Below are positions 1 to 8,640 of a DNA stretch of 64,000 nt, one piece after another (the first letter of the stretch is position 1; each line of letters starts with the position of its first letter). The position numbers were made by a program, and so were the translations under genes. Below the pieces are notes generated by a model. The model was not told the DNA's origin and searched no databases. It was given only the letters and a program-made list of their open reading frames with translations. This stretch comes from Nevskiaceae bacterium (GTDB lineage: Bacteria; Pseudomonadota; Gammaproteobacteria; Nevskiales; Nevskiaceae), in NCBI GenBank assembly GCA_004298465.1, contig SCRT01000004.1, positions 186,001 to 250,000 on the forward strand, in the 5' to 3' direction.

Positions 1-61
1 GATTCGGGGGCACCGTTGTCCTGCGCAGTGAAGCTTGACGCCTCCGCCTTTATCTCTTCGA

Positions 62-1054
62 TCAACCGTTCGGTGCCGCCGTATCGTCCACTACTGCGGC
101 AGCCTTGTGGCTCTCGGCTTCAGGCAGTGGCGGCGGGGTGGAGCTGGCAGCCGGCGCCACGCGTGCGGTGGTCGTGGCGGCCTTCACTTTGATGCCGGCG
201 GCCTCGAAGGCCGCGCGATTGGCCTGGATCAACGTGTCCACCTGGGCGACCTGGTCGGTCAGCCCAAGTTTCGCGTAGCAAGCCTTCATGATGAGCAGTG
301 CCTGTGCGGTTTGCGGGGCACCCGGATAGTTTTCGATGATCCCCTGCGCACGTCGCGCGGCGGCGACCCACGCACCGCGGTTCTGGTAGAAGAGCGTGAT
401 GTCGAGCTCGTGCTCGGCCATTTCGTTGCGCAGCGCGATCATGCGCTGGCGGGCGTCCGCGACGTAGCGGCTGTTCGGGAAGCGCGCGGCCATCAGAGCG
501 AAGTCCTGGAACGCGGCGCTGAGCGAGGAGACGTCGCGCTCGCTCTGCTTGATGCCGAGGTGGCGCGTCAGGCTCTTGTTGCGGTCGGTATTGATCAGCC
601 CTTCGAGGTATAGCACGTAGTCAACGTGCGGATGGCGGGGGTGCTGCTGGAGAAAGCGCATGGCCGCGCCGATCGCCGCTTCCGGCTTGTAGCTGCGGTA
701 CAGCGCGTAGACCTGCTCCAGCTGAGCTTGCGTCGCATAGCGGCTGAACGGGTATTTCGACATCAGGGTGTCGAATTCCTTGCTGGCTTCGTTGAAGCTG
801 CCGTGCACCAGTTTTTCGTGCGCGTGCTTGTACAATGCCGGCGCTTCAAGCTTGGCGATGCGCTCCAACTCCATGCGCTTGGCGCGATCCTGCGGTGACA
901 TCTCGTCCTGGCCGAGTTCCGTCTTCGGCAGCGACGCGCGCGGGCTCGACTCGGGGTCGTTTTTCGACGCCGTGCTGCTGCAACCCGCCTGGAATGCGCA
1001 TAATCCAGTGCACAGGGCAGTGACGACCAGCAGCCGGGGCAGGCATCTGTACAT
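62..1054 (-). CDS. bamD: Outer membrane assembly lipoprotein BamD
   Basis: This 330-residue lipoprotein is the essential TPR component of the BAM complex, which inserts beta-barrel proteins into the outer membrane from its periplasmic face. The N-terminus is a signal peptide ending in a lipobox (FQAGC, then SST), and the body has TPR-like helices (for example LYKHAHEKLVHGSFNEA and YPFSRYATQAQLEQVY) as in BamD/ComL. The length exceeds the usual ~245 residues because of a low-complexity Ala/Pro-rich C-terminal tail of roughly 60 residues. It is divergent from rluD, as in many gammaproteobacteria, and the two ATG codons overlap in one CATG. The family assignment is firm; the tail is not conserved as far as I know. 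Confidence 0.93.
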   Translation of the reverse strand: MYRCLPRLLVVTALCTGLCAFQAGCSSTASKNDPESSPRASLPKTELGQDEMSPQDRAKRMELERIAKLEAPALYKHAHEKLVHGSFNEASKEFDTLMSKYPFSRYATQAQLEQVYALYRSYKPEAAIGAAMRFLQQHPRHPHVDYVLYLEGLINTDRNKSLTRHLGIKQSERDVSSLSAAFQDFALMAARFPNSRYVADARQRMIALRNEMAEHELDITLFYQNRGAWVAAARRAQGIIENYPGAPQTAQALLIMKACYAKLGLTDQVAQVDTLIQANRAAFEAAGIKVKAATTTARVAPAASSTPPPLPEAESHKAAAVVDDTAAPNG

Positions 1055-2030
1055 GTCGGAAAACCATACGAATCGGGAAGTACACCAGTATAGCGAAGGG
1101 TCTCGCGCCCCGCTGCGCGGGCAGGTTCCGGAAGATTTCGGTGGGCAGCGCGTGGATGTAGTCGCTGCCCGCCTGTTCCCCGACTACTCGCGGGCGCGGC
1201 TGCGCACCTGGTTGGAAGACGGCCGCTTGCGAGTGAATGGCGTGGTGGTGGCGCGGCCGCGCCAGCCGGTGGCCGTCGGCGATTGGCTGGCGCTTCAGGC
1301 CGGCCCGGATGTCGGCGAGATGGCGAACGCGGCGCAGGATATTCCGCTCGACGTCGTCTACGCCGACGATGCGATTGCCGTCATCGACAAGCCGGCCGGG
1401 CTCGTAGTCCATCCCGGGGCGGGCATTGCGGATGGCACGATGCTGAACGCATTGCTGGCGCGTTTTCCGCAGACAGCCGGGCTGCCGCGCGCGGGTATCG
1501 TGCACCGTCTCGACAAGGACACGTCCGGCCTGCTGGTCGTAGCTCTGACCCTGCCGGCCCATACGCGGCTCGTGGCGGCACTGGCGGCGCGCGACATCCA
1601 TCGCCAGTACGACGCGATTGTCTTCGGCGAGCTCGTGGCCGGCGGCACGATCGACGCACCCGTCGGGCGCGACCCGCGGCATCGCACGCGGATGGCCGTA
1701 ACGGGTGGCGGGCGTACGGCCGTCACGCACTTCACCGTGGCCCGGCGCTATGCACGCCACACGCGCGTGGAGGTGGTGCTGGAAACCGGCCGCACGCACC
1801 AGATTCGGGTGCACTTCGCCTACTTGCGCCACCCTGTTGTGGGCGATGCCGTCTATGCCAGCCGGCGGTTGAGCGGCGTAGCGGTCGCGGATGCGTTCCC
1901 CCGGCAGGCGTTGCACGCGCGTCGGCTGGTGCTGGCGCACCCGGTGACGGGAGAGCGGATGGAATTCGAGCGTGCGCCACCGGCCGACTTCCTGGCCCTT
2001 GCCGCAGCGCTGGAAGCAGCCAGTGACTGA
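1053..2030 (+). CDS. rluD: 23S rRNA pseudouridine synthase RluD
   Basis: RluD isomerises uridines in helix 69 of 23S rRNA to pseudouridine. An N-terminal S4-like domain (QRVDVVAARLFPDYSRAR, then RLRVNG) precedes the catalytic domain. The catalytic motif HRLDKDTSG lies near residue 151, with the catalytic Asp about residue 154. I chose the ATG at 1053, which overlaps the bamD start on the other strand. The frame stays open further upstream, but that part is antisense to bamD. The 325-residue length matches the family. The stop codon overlaps the GTG start of the next gene, so the two are probably co-transcribed. Confidence 0.93.
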   Translation: MSENHTNREVHQYSEGSRAPLRGQVPEDFGGQRVDVVAARLFPDYSRARLRTWLEDGRLRVNGVVVARPRQPVAVGDWLALQAGPDVGEMANAAQDIPLDVVYADDAIAVIDKPAGLVVHPGAGIADGTMLNALLARFPQTAGLPRAGIVHRLDKDTSGLLVVALTLPAHTRLVAALAARDIHRQYDAIVFGELVAGGTIDAPVGRDPRHRTRMAVTGGGRTAVTHFTVARRYARHTRVEVVLETGRTHQIRVHFAYLRHPVVGDAVYASRRLSGVAVADAFPRQALHARRLVLAHPVTGERMEFERAPPADFLALAAALEAASD

Positions 2031-2787
2031 ACAGAAATCGTTGGCGGAAACCGTCATCGTCGCGGATTGGCCGGTGCCGCGAAATGTGCAGGCCATCACC
2101 ACGACGCGCAGCGGCGGTGCCAGCACCGGCCCGTGGGCCAGCTTGAATCTTGCGACGCATTGCGGCGATGCGCCCGCTGCCGTTGCGGAGAACCGCCTGC
2201 GGCTGCGGACCGGGCTGGCATTGCCCGCCGAGCCGGTGTGGCTGGAGCAGGTCCACGGCACGCGCGTGGTGCGGGTTCCCGCCGCCAGGCTGCTGCAGCC
2301 CGCCGATGCCGTGTGGACTTCGGAAGCTGGCGCCGTGTGCGCGATCATGACGGCCGACTGTCTGCCGGTGGTGTTCTGCGATCGCGGCGGAAGCTGCGTG
2401 GCCGTGGCGCACGCCGGTTGGCGCGGGCTGGCGGCTGGCGTGCTGGAAGCCACGCTGGCCGCGTTGCCCGTGGCCGACGCTGAGATCCTGGCCTGGTTGG
2501 GGCCGTGCATCGGGCCCACCGCGTTCGAAGTGGGCGCCGAAGTGCGGGCCTCTTTCTGTGACATGGCCGCTGCGGATGCCGCCGCCTTTGCACCGGCGGC
2601 GCGTGCCGGGCACTGGTACGCCGACCTCGCTGGGTTGGCGCGCCGACGATTGCAACGCGCCGGCGTCCGCGGCATTCATGGCGGGCATTGGTGCACGTTC
2701 AGCGATCCCGCACATTTCTATTCCTACCGCAGGGATGGTGTCACGGGGCGCATGGCGACGCTGGCGTGGCTTCAGGCCACGAAATAG
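2023..2787 (+). CDS. pgeF: Laccase-domain purine nucleoside phosphorylase/peptidoglycan editing factor (YfiH/PgeF family)
   Basis: This is a single-domain laccase-fold protein of 254 residues. Family members are reported as purine nucleoside phosphorylases/adenosine deaminases and as a factor that corrects L-Ser misincorporation into peptidoglycan. Conserved metal-site motifs are visible: EQVHGT (His), TADCLPVVFC (Cys) and AVAHAGWRG (His), in the usual order. The GTG at 2023 overlaps the rluD stop (GTGACTGA), which decides the start; an earlier in-frame ATG at 1972 would lie deep inside rluD. The rluD-yfiH order is also that of Escherichia coli. Confidence 0.88.
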   Translation: MTEQKSLAETVIVADWPVPRNVQAITTTRSGGASTGPWASLNLATHCGDAPAAVAENRLRLRTGLALPAEPVWLEQVHGTRVVRVPAARLLQPADAVWTSEAGAVCAIMTADCLPVVFCDRGGSCVAVAHAGWRGLAAGVLEATLAALPVADAEILAWLGPCIGPTAFEVGAEVRASFCDMAAADAAAFAPAARAGHWYADLAGLARRRLQRAGVRGIHGGHWCTFSDPAHFYSYRRDGVTGRMATLAWLQATK

Positions 2788-2863
2788 TCCGAAAAGAGGT
2801 GCGTGAACGGGCGCGCGCGGTGTAACGTGCGCCCACGACCAGGCGCTGGAAAAGGGGCAGACG

Positions 2864-4102
2864 ATGGGGAAGACTCGGTGGGTGTTCGTGGCAGCGCTGC
2901 TGTTTTCAAGCTTTGCCGGGGCACAGGGCAGCGCCGGCGGAGCGCCCGCTGTCGCCGCAGGGGGCGCGCCAGCGATGGCAGCTGGTGGCGTGCCACCTGA
3001 CTCGGGCAGTGCATCCGATAGTGCCTCCGGCAGCGCACCCGGCGGTGGCTTGCCGCCTGTCGCGGGTGCCACGGCAGGGGGAGCCCCGGCCGCTGCGCCG
3101 GGACCTGTTGCACCGGTGGCGGCTCCGGCTCCTGCGGCGCAGCCCGCAGCCGCGGCCTACACGCCACCCGAGCCGATTTACGAAGCGGTGCAACCCCGTC
3201 CGCTGGCGGCGTTCATGGCACCGCTGGCCGCGCAACACCTGATGCTGGGCGTGGCGCGCGCCGGTTCGCAATTCGTTGCCGTAGGCGCGCACGGCGACAT
3301 CCTCCGCTCCAGTGGCGCAGGTGGACCGTGGACACAGTCTCCGTCCCCGGTGCGCGAGCTGCTGACGGCGGTGGCCTTCACGGACCCGGACCATGGCTGG
3401 GCCGTGGGCCACGACGCCACCATCCTCGCCACGGTGGACGGCGGCAGGAGCTGGGCGGTGCAGCACTTCGACCCGAAGTTCCAGGCCCCGTTGCTGAACC
3501 TGTATTTCTCGGATGCGCGGCATGGCTTCGCGCTGGGCGCATTCGGTCTGCTGCTGCAAACGGCGGACGGCGGGACGAATTGGCACGAGGTTGCAGCCGA
3601 CAGCATTCGCAGCGACCAGCTGAATTTCTACGCGCTCGTGAAGCTGGGTGACGGTACCCTGCTGATGGCCGGCGAGCAGGGGCTGGTCGGCGCATCCAGG
3701 GATGGCGGTGAAACCTGGGCGCGGCTGCCATCGCCGTGGAACGGGACGTTCTTCGGTGCCTTGCCGGTGGGTGAACACGGCGCGCTGATCTATGGGCTCC
3801 GCGGCCGGGCGTTCATCACGGACGACGTCGGCGCTGGCGTCTGGCGCCCGATCAAGACCGATACCACGGCTTCGTTTTACGGCGCAACGCGGCTTGCGGA
3901 TGGCCGCTTCGTGCTGGTCGGGGCAGCTGGCACGATCCTGATCGTCACGGCTGATGGGGCCGGTGTGACGCCGCTTGCAGGGCCGAGCAGCCAGGACTAC
4001 AGCGCGGTGGCGGTTGATGGCAGGAAACTTCTGCTTGTTGGTTTGCACGGGATCCAGCACGTGGTGCTCGACGGGGCCGCCGGACAGGCAAAGGGGAATT
4101 AA
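2864..4102 (+). CDS. Ycf48-like (BNR/Asp-box propeller) secreted protein
   Basis: A 412-residue exported protein. It has a signal peptide (MGKTRWVFVAALLFSSFAGA), a long Ala/Gly/Pro/Val-rich low-complexity linker to about residue 100, and then a beta-propeller built of Asp-box repeats (TVDGGRSWAV, TADGGTNWHEV, SRDGGETWARL) as in photosystem II assembly factor Ycf48/HCF136. An AAGGGGCAG-like ribosome site precedes the ATG. It ends 5 bp before an RND-family transporter. Ycf48-like proteins paired with MMPL-type RND transporters are common in proteobacteria and are thought to act as a periplasmic accessory. No phototrophy is implied. Confidence 0.85.
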   Translation: MGKTRWVFVAALLFSSFAGAQGSAGGAPAVAAGGAPAMAAGGVPPDSGSASDSASGSAPGGGLPPVAGATAGGAPAAAPGPVAPVAAPAPAAQPAAAAYTPPEPIYEAVQPRPLAAFMAPLAAQHLMLGVARAGSQFVAVGAHGDILRSSGAGGPWTQSPSPVRELLTAVAFTDPDHGWAVGHDATILATVDGGRSWAVQHFDPKFQAPLLNLYFSDARHGFALGAFGLLLQTADGGTNWHEVAADSIRSDQLNFYALVKLGDGTLLMAGEQGLVGASRDGGETWARLPSPWNGTFFGALPVGEHGALIYGLRGRAFITDDVGAGVWRPIKTDTTASFYGATRLADGRFVLVGAAGTILIVTADGAGVTPLAGPSSQDYSAVAVDGRKLLLVGLHGIQHVVLDGAAGQAKGN

Positions 4103-4107
4103 CCGCC

Positions 4108-6735
4108 ATGAACAACCAGAACCAGGAACACCTCACGATCGGTCGCCGCATCCTGAATGCGGTGGAACCGTTCATCTACGCACGGCGCTGGGTGACGATG
4201 GGCATCCTGCTCGCGTTCACGGCCTTCTTCGTTTGGCAGGCTTCGCTGCTGCAGCGCGACGCCGGCTTCGACAAATCGATCCCGCTCGGGCATCCGTACA
4301 TGCAGGTGCTCAAGCAGTACCAGGCAGATTTCGGCTCTGCCAACACTGTGCTGGTGGCGTTGCGCATGACCAGCGCGGACAAGTCACCGGACATCTACAA
4401 CGCGCAGTTCCTCAAACGCCTGAAGGACGTCACGGATGCTGTGTTCTTCCTGCCCGGCGTCGACCGTTCCCACGTGTCCTCGCTGTTCACGCCCGACGTG
4501 CGCTACATCGAGGTGATGGCGGATGGTTTCCGCGGCGGCAACGTCGTGCCTTCCGATTACGTGCCGTCGGAAAAGGAATTCGCGGAGATCAAGCGCCACG
4601 TGGCGGATGCCGGCATCGTCGGGCGCTACGTGTCCAACGACCAGCGTGGGGCGATGGTGTTCGCCCAGCTGCTGGAGGTGAACCCGGTCACGGGTGAGAA
4701 AGTCGACTATGACACCGTGGCCAAGGGGCTGGAGGCCATCCGCACGAAGTACGAGGATCAGGACATCAAGGTCCATATCCTCGGCTTCGCGAAAGTCGTC
4801 GGCGACGTGATCGACGAGACGCAGGTCGTGATCGGCTTCTTCGTCCTCACGCTGGTGATGACGATGATCCTGCTGTGGCTGTACATCGGCAGCTTCGAGC
4901 TGGCGCTGCTGCCGCTCGTATGTTCCGTCACCGCCGTGGTGTGGGAATTCGGCCTGCTGCACGTGTTCGGGCTGGGGTTGGACCCGTTCGCCGTGCTCGT
5001 GCCGTTCCTTATCCTTGCGGTATCCGTCAGCCACGGCGTGCAGTACGTCAATGCCTGGGCCGGCGAGATCGAGGAAAACCATCGCAACGCCTTCGATGCC
5101 TCTCTGCATACCTGGCGGCGGCTGGCCATCTACGGAACGATGGCGATCATGACCGACGTCGCCGGCTTCGGGATGATCGCGCTGGTGCCGATCGACATCA
5201 TTCGCGAGATGGCCGTCAATGCCTGCCTCGGCATGGCGGCACTGCTCGTCACGAACAAGATCATGATGCCGATCTGGCTCACTTGGGTACGCGTCGGCAA
5301 CGTCGCTACCTTCACCGCCAAGCAGCAGGCGCGCGACCACCTGTTCGATCCGGTGTGGCGCCTGATCTCCAACATGGTGAAGCCAGTGCCGGCCGTCATC
5401 GCGCTGCTGATCTGTGGCCTGCTGCTGGGCTGGAGCCTGTGGGTCGGGCAGGGCCTGCAGGTCGGTGACAGCCAGAAAGGCGTGCCGATCCTGCTGCCGG
5501 ACTCGCGCTACAACCAGGACGACCGCGCGGTAAATTCAAGCTTCGCCATCGGCACCGACATCCTTTCCGTCATCGCCGAGGCGGACGCCAGCGCCTGCAC
5601 GCACTACTCGGTGTTGAAGCAGATCGGCAACTTCGCCTGGCGCATGGAAAACCTAACCGGCGCCGTGGCATCCACCATCTCGCTGCCGCAGATCAACGGT
5701 GTGGTGTACCAGGCGTTCCAGGAAGGCAGCCCGAAGTGGCACGACATTCCGCGCAACAAGTACGCCATCGCACAGACGCTGACGCAGGTGCCGCCGTCCA
5801 CCGGGCTGCTCAATCCGAGCTGCGACGCCATGCCGGTGCTGGTGTTCACGGATGACCATCGCGCGGCGACGATCGAGCGCATCGTGGCGGCGACCCGGCA
5901 ATTCAACGCCGACAACGCCGCGGAGTTCTTTGCCGTCAACAAGGATGTGGACGCCCAGTATTGTGCAGCCAAGACCCATGCGCGGCGTGAAACCGGCGTG
6001 CTCGATACGCAACTTTCCAACCTGCGCGTGAAACTCACGAAACGCGGCCTGACCCAGGCGCAGATCGAGGCGGATGCCGACTACCGCACGCTGGCTGCCG
6101 CACACCAGGCCCAGCAGCACAAGTGGCTGGACATGAACAAGGTTTGCCCTGTCAACTTCGCGCTCGCTTCCGGCAACGTCGGCGTCATGGCCGCCACGAA
6201 CGAAGTTGTGCACAAGCTGGAAAAGCGCATCCTGCTCTACGTCTACATCGCCATCGTGTTCTGTGTGTTCGTCTCGTTCTTCGAATGGCAGAGCATCGTG
6301 TGTCTGATGCTGCCGCTGGCGCTGGTGTCGTGGATGGCCTATGCCGTCATGGCGCTGCTTGGCATCGGCATGACCGTTGGCACACTGCCGGTGATGGCGA
6401 TGGCCGTCGGCATCGGCGTGGACTACGGCATCTACAACTACGCCACCCTATCCGATGCCCTGGCTGGTGGCTTCAAGATGCGCGAGGCCTACTACAAGAC
6501 GCTGCGCATGACCGGCAAGGCCGTGGTGTTCACCGGCATCACGCTCAGCGTCGGCGTGGCCACGTGGTTGTTCTCCGGGCTGCAGTACCAGCGCGACATG
6601 GGCAAACTGCTGGTGTTCATGTTCCTCGCCAACATGTTCGGCGCCATCCTCATCATGCCCGCGCTGGCGCGCTTCATCCTCAAGCCACGAGAACTGGCGC
6701 CGGGTGAAGAGCCGGTGTTCAAGCCGCGGCATTGA
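4108..6735 (+). CDS. RND superfamily (MMPL-like) transporter
   Basis: An 875-residue inner-membrane transporter with the duplicated RND plan: one N-terminal membrane segment (WVTMGILLAFTAFFVWQAS), a large periplasmic loop, a block of membrane helices (about residues 230-420, starting VVIGFFVLTLVMTMILLWLY), a second loop and a second block (LLYVYIAIVFCVFVSFF onwards). The second half carries VGIGVDYGIYNYA, typical of MMPL/HpnN-type exporters. It is translationally close to the Ycf48-like gene. The substrate is unknown; lipids, sterol-like molecules or hydrophobic compounds are usual for this branch. Confidence 0.87.
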   Translation: MNNQNQEHLTIGRRILNAVEPFIYARRWVTMGILLAFTAFFVWQASLLQRDAGFDKSIPLGHPYMQVLKQYQADFGSANTVLVALRMTSADKSPDIYNAQFLKRLKDVTDAVFFLPGVDRSHVSSLFTPDVRYIEVMADGFRGGNVVPSDYVPSEKEFAEIKRHVADAGIVGRYVSNDQRGAMVFAQLLEVNPVTGEKVDYDTVAKGLEAIRTKYEDQDIKVHILGFAKVVGDVIDETQVVIGFFVLTLVMTMILLWLYIGSFELALLPLVCSVTAVVWEFGLLHVFGLGLDPFAVLVPFLILAVSVSHGVQYVNAWAGEIEENHRNAFDASLHTWRRLAIYGTMAIMTDVAGFGMIALVPIDIIREMAVNACLGMAALLVTNKIMMPIWLTWVRVGNVATFTAKQQARDHLFDPVWRLISNMVKPVPAVIALLICGLLLGWSLWVGQGLQVGDSQKGVPILLPDSRYNQDDRAVNSSFAIGTDILSVIAEADASACTHYSVLKQIGNFAWRMENLTGAVASTISLPQINGVVYQAFQEGSPKWHDIPRNKYAIAQTLTQVPPSTGLLNPSCDAMPVLVFTDDHRAATIERIVAATRQFNADNAAEFFAVNKDVDAQYCAAKTHARRETGVLDTQLSNLRVKLTKRGLTQAQIEADADYRTLAAAHQAQQHKWLDMNKVCPVNFALASGNVGVMAATNEVVHKLEKRILLYVYIAIVFCVFVSFFEWQSIVCLMLPLALVSWMAYAVMALLGIGMTVGTLPVMAMAVGIGVDYGIYNYATLSDALAGGFKMREAYYKTLRMTGKAVVFTGITLSVGVATWLFSGLQYQRDMGKLLVFMFLANMFGAILIMPALARFILKPRELAPGEEPVFKPRH

Positions 6736-7096
6736 TACGGGCAGGCGGGCGCTGCAATGGTGAATGCGGGATGTGGAATGGCTGGCGCCACTCCGCATTC
6801 CCGTCATTCCGTGGGAGCGCGGCGCACTGCAGAATCCATGTCCGACGAGATCGTGGCCCCAAACATAGTCCCTGGGATCCGCTGCGCAACCGCAGGGTGA
6901 CCGAGGGGGCAACCGGGCCTCGCTGCCGCTCGCCCACTACGATTGATATGGCTGCAAGAATTTCCCTTCTTCGGAAGGGGGTCCAAAGGGCCGAGTGGTT
7001 GTCGACTATGGCAGCGATTTAGGGCAAGGGCGGCTGATGCCGTGAACTACGAGCAAAGCTGGCGCGGTGCTTCCAGAACCGCTTGCTAGCCCTTGT
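6736..7096. other. Intergenic region with an inverted pair of dispersed palindromic repeats and a hairpin
   Basis: About 360 bp with no convincing gene lie between two convergent genes. It holds two copies of the GTCATTC... repeat family in opposite orientation (6803-6840 plus, 6873-6901 minus). A perfect hairpin follows at 6964-6979, with stem CCCTTC/GAAGGG and a TTCG tetraloop; it could help terminate transcription from either side, but it has no clear T-run. Confidence 0.6.
6803..6901. repeat. Inverted pair of the GTCATTC...GGATCCACG dispersed repeat
   Basis: Copy one (6803-6840, plus) begins GTCATTCCGTGGGAGCGC and ends AGAATCCATG. Copy two (6873-6901) is its imperfect reverse complement, starting TGGGATCCGCTGCGC and ending CAGGGTGAC. 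The same family recurs at 44.8-45.0, 49.8 and 54.0 kb in this window. Confidence 0.7.
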
Positions 7097-7942
7097 TCAA
7101 CACCCTCTGGACATGGATTCGTGCGCCATGTCGGCACAGCCGCAGCTTGTGATCGTGCCGGTTTCCAGGCACAGCGCGCTCAGGGCGTTGCCCCACACGC
7201 AGCCGGTGTCGATTCCATAGACGTCTGTTCCGGGCCATTCGATACGGCCCAGTGCCGCCCAGTGGCCGAACACGATGCGGTGGCCGGCGCTGCGCCGGCC
7301 GGGGGCCTCGAACCACGGCAGGGAGTCGGACGGCTGCGACCCGGGGGCGCCTTTCGGCTTGAACAGCAAGCGGCCTTGCGGGGTGCAGAAGCGCAGGCGG
7401 GTGAGGCAGTTCACCGTGAAGCGCAGACGTGCGTCGCCGGCCAGTGCCGGCGACCAGCGGTCGGGTTCGTTCGCGTACATCACGGCGAGGAAATCCTTGA
7501 GACGCGGGCCGCGCAGCGTGGTCTCGACTTCGCGGGCCAGCGTGGCGGCGAGTTCAAGATCCCACTGCGGTGGCAGGCCGGCGTGGATCAGCGTCCAGTC
7601 GCGTTGCGCATCGTGGTGCAGCAGTGGCCGGTGGGCGAGCCAGTCCAGCAGCTCGGCGCGATCCGGGGCGGCGAGGATCCCATCCAGGGTGTCGTGGCGC
7701 CCCTGCTTCGCGCCGGTGTGCGCCACTGCGAGCAGGTGCAGGTCGTGATTGCCGAGAACGGCGAGGGCGGCCTTGCCGAGAGCGCGGATGAAGCGCAGCG
7801 TGCCCAGGGAATCCGGGCCGCGGTTCACCAGATCACCGGTGAACCACAGCTGGTCGCGTGCCGGGTCGAAGTTCAGCCGGTCGAGCAACCGTTCGAGCGC
7901 CGGCAGGCAACCCTGGATGTCGCCGATTGCATACGTTGCCAC
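7097..7942 (-). CDS. apaH: Symmetrical bis(5'-nucleosyl)-tetraphosphatase ApaH
   Basis: ApaH cleaves diadenosine tetraphosphate to two ADP and also removes Np4 caps from RNA. The 281-residue protein shows the metallophosphatase signature in order: GDIQGC at the N-terminus, FTGDLVNRGPDS near residue 35 and LGNHDLH near residue 63, plus the ApaH-specific WFTGD context. The length equals the E. coli enzyme. It is transcribed away from the ATP synthase operon; here it is not linked to ksgA/apaG. Confidence 0.95.
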   Translation of the reverse strand: MATYAIGDIQGCLPALERLLDRLNFDPARDQLWFTGDLVNRGPDSLGTLRFIRALGKAALAVLGNHDLHLLAVAHTGAKQGRHDTLDGILAAPDRAELLDWLAHRPLLHHDAQRDWTLIHAGLPPQWDLELAATLAREVETTLRGPRLKDFLAVMYANEPDRWSPALAGDARLRFTVNCLTRLRFCTPQGRLLFKPKGAPGSQPSDSLPWFEAPGRRSAGHRIVFGHWAALGRIEWPGTDVYGIDTGCVWGNALSALCLETGTITSCGCADMAHESMSRGC

Positions 7943-8124
7943 GCGCGCTCCTCAGTTTCGACGTATTTGTCGCGTCGGCATGATACGAACATTGCGAACC
8001 ACGGACCGGTTCAGGCTGCCGGGTGCATTTCGAGTCACCGAGCGCGTGGGGATTATTCAGGGTCTGCGGGCGCAGGATTGGGGGGCTTCATGGGTTTGGA
8101 GCTGTTGTCGGGGGACGTGAGACG

Positions 8125-8153
8125 TTGCTCAAGCCGGGCGGCGTCCGTATACT
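8125..8153 (+). promoter_or_regulatory. Candidate sigma-70 promoter of the atp operon
   Basis: TTGCTC at 8125-8130 and TATACT at 8148-8153 are separated by 17 bp and lie about 70 bp upstream of atpI. It is the best sigma-70-like match in the atpI upstream region. This is a sequence match only. Confidence 0.5.
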
Positions 8154-8225
8154 TGCGCGAGTTTTTTACAGCTGTACGGGTCGACTGGGTGGGTATTTGG
8201 CGGCCGGTCGGGAGTTCTACCGCTC

Positions 8226-8603
8226 ATGCGCCGCGAAATCCAGAAGCTTTTGAGTGCGCAGGTCGCGCTGGCGGTTGCCGCCGCGGGGCTGATGTACTTC
8301 GCGCGCGGCGCCCACGTGGAGTGCGTAGTTGCGGCACTTTATGGCGGCGCGATAGCGGTGGTTGCGGCAGGTCTGCTGGCGCTGCGCACAGCGCGCGTCG
8401 GGCGTGATGTCGTGGCAAGTGGATCAGCCAGCCCTCTGGGGCTGGTGGCGGGGTTGGTGGAGCGGTTCGTGTTCGTGCTGGTCGCCTTCGGTGCAGGCAT
8501 CGGCTGGCTGCACCTCGATCCGCCCAGCGTAATCGTGGGTTTTGCGGTCCCGCAGCTCGCATTCGTCATGATGCGGGCTCGCGTGGCCGGAACGCCCGGT
8601 TGA
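8226..8603 (+). CDS. atpI: ATP synthase subunit I (AtpI)
   Basis: A small 125-residue protein with four predicted membrane helices (LSAQVALAVAAAGLMYFA; AALYGGAIAVVAAGLLAL; LVERFVFVLVAFGAGIGWL; PSVIVGFAVPQLAFVMM). It matches the AtpI family, which assists c-ring assembly or Mg2+ supply and is the usual first gene of proteobacterial atp operons. It precedes atpB by 37 bp. Sequence conservation is low, so position contributes much to the call. Confidence 0.82.
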   Translation: MRREIQKLLSAQVALAVAAAGLMYFARGAHVECVVAALYGGAIAVVAAGLLALRTARVGRDVVASGSASPLGLVAGLVERFVFVLVAFGAGIGWLHLDPPSVIVGFAVPQLAFVMMRARVAGTPG

Positions 8604-8640
8604 GGTTCGTTTTGACGAAGCAGGTTGAGGGTTCGGGTTT

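Noticed and set aside
846-3072. Long minus-strand frames over rluD, pgeF and the Ycf48 gene
   Set aside because: These are shadows of well-supported plus-strand genes and show no domain, start signal or conservation.
2864-4102. Evidence for photosynthesis from the Ycf48-like protein
   Set aside because: Ycf48-type propellers are widespread in non-phototrophs next to RND exporters, and no photosystem genes are present.
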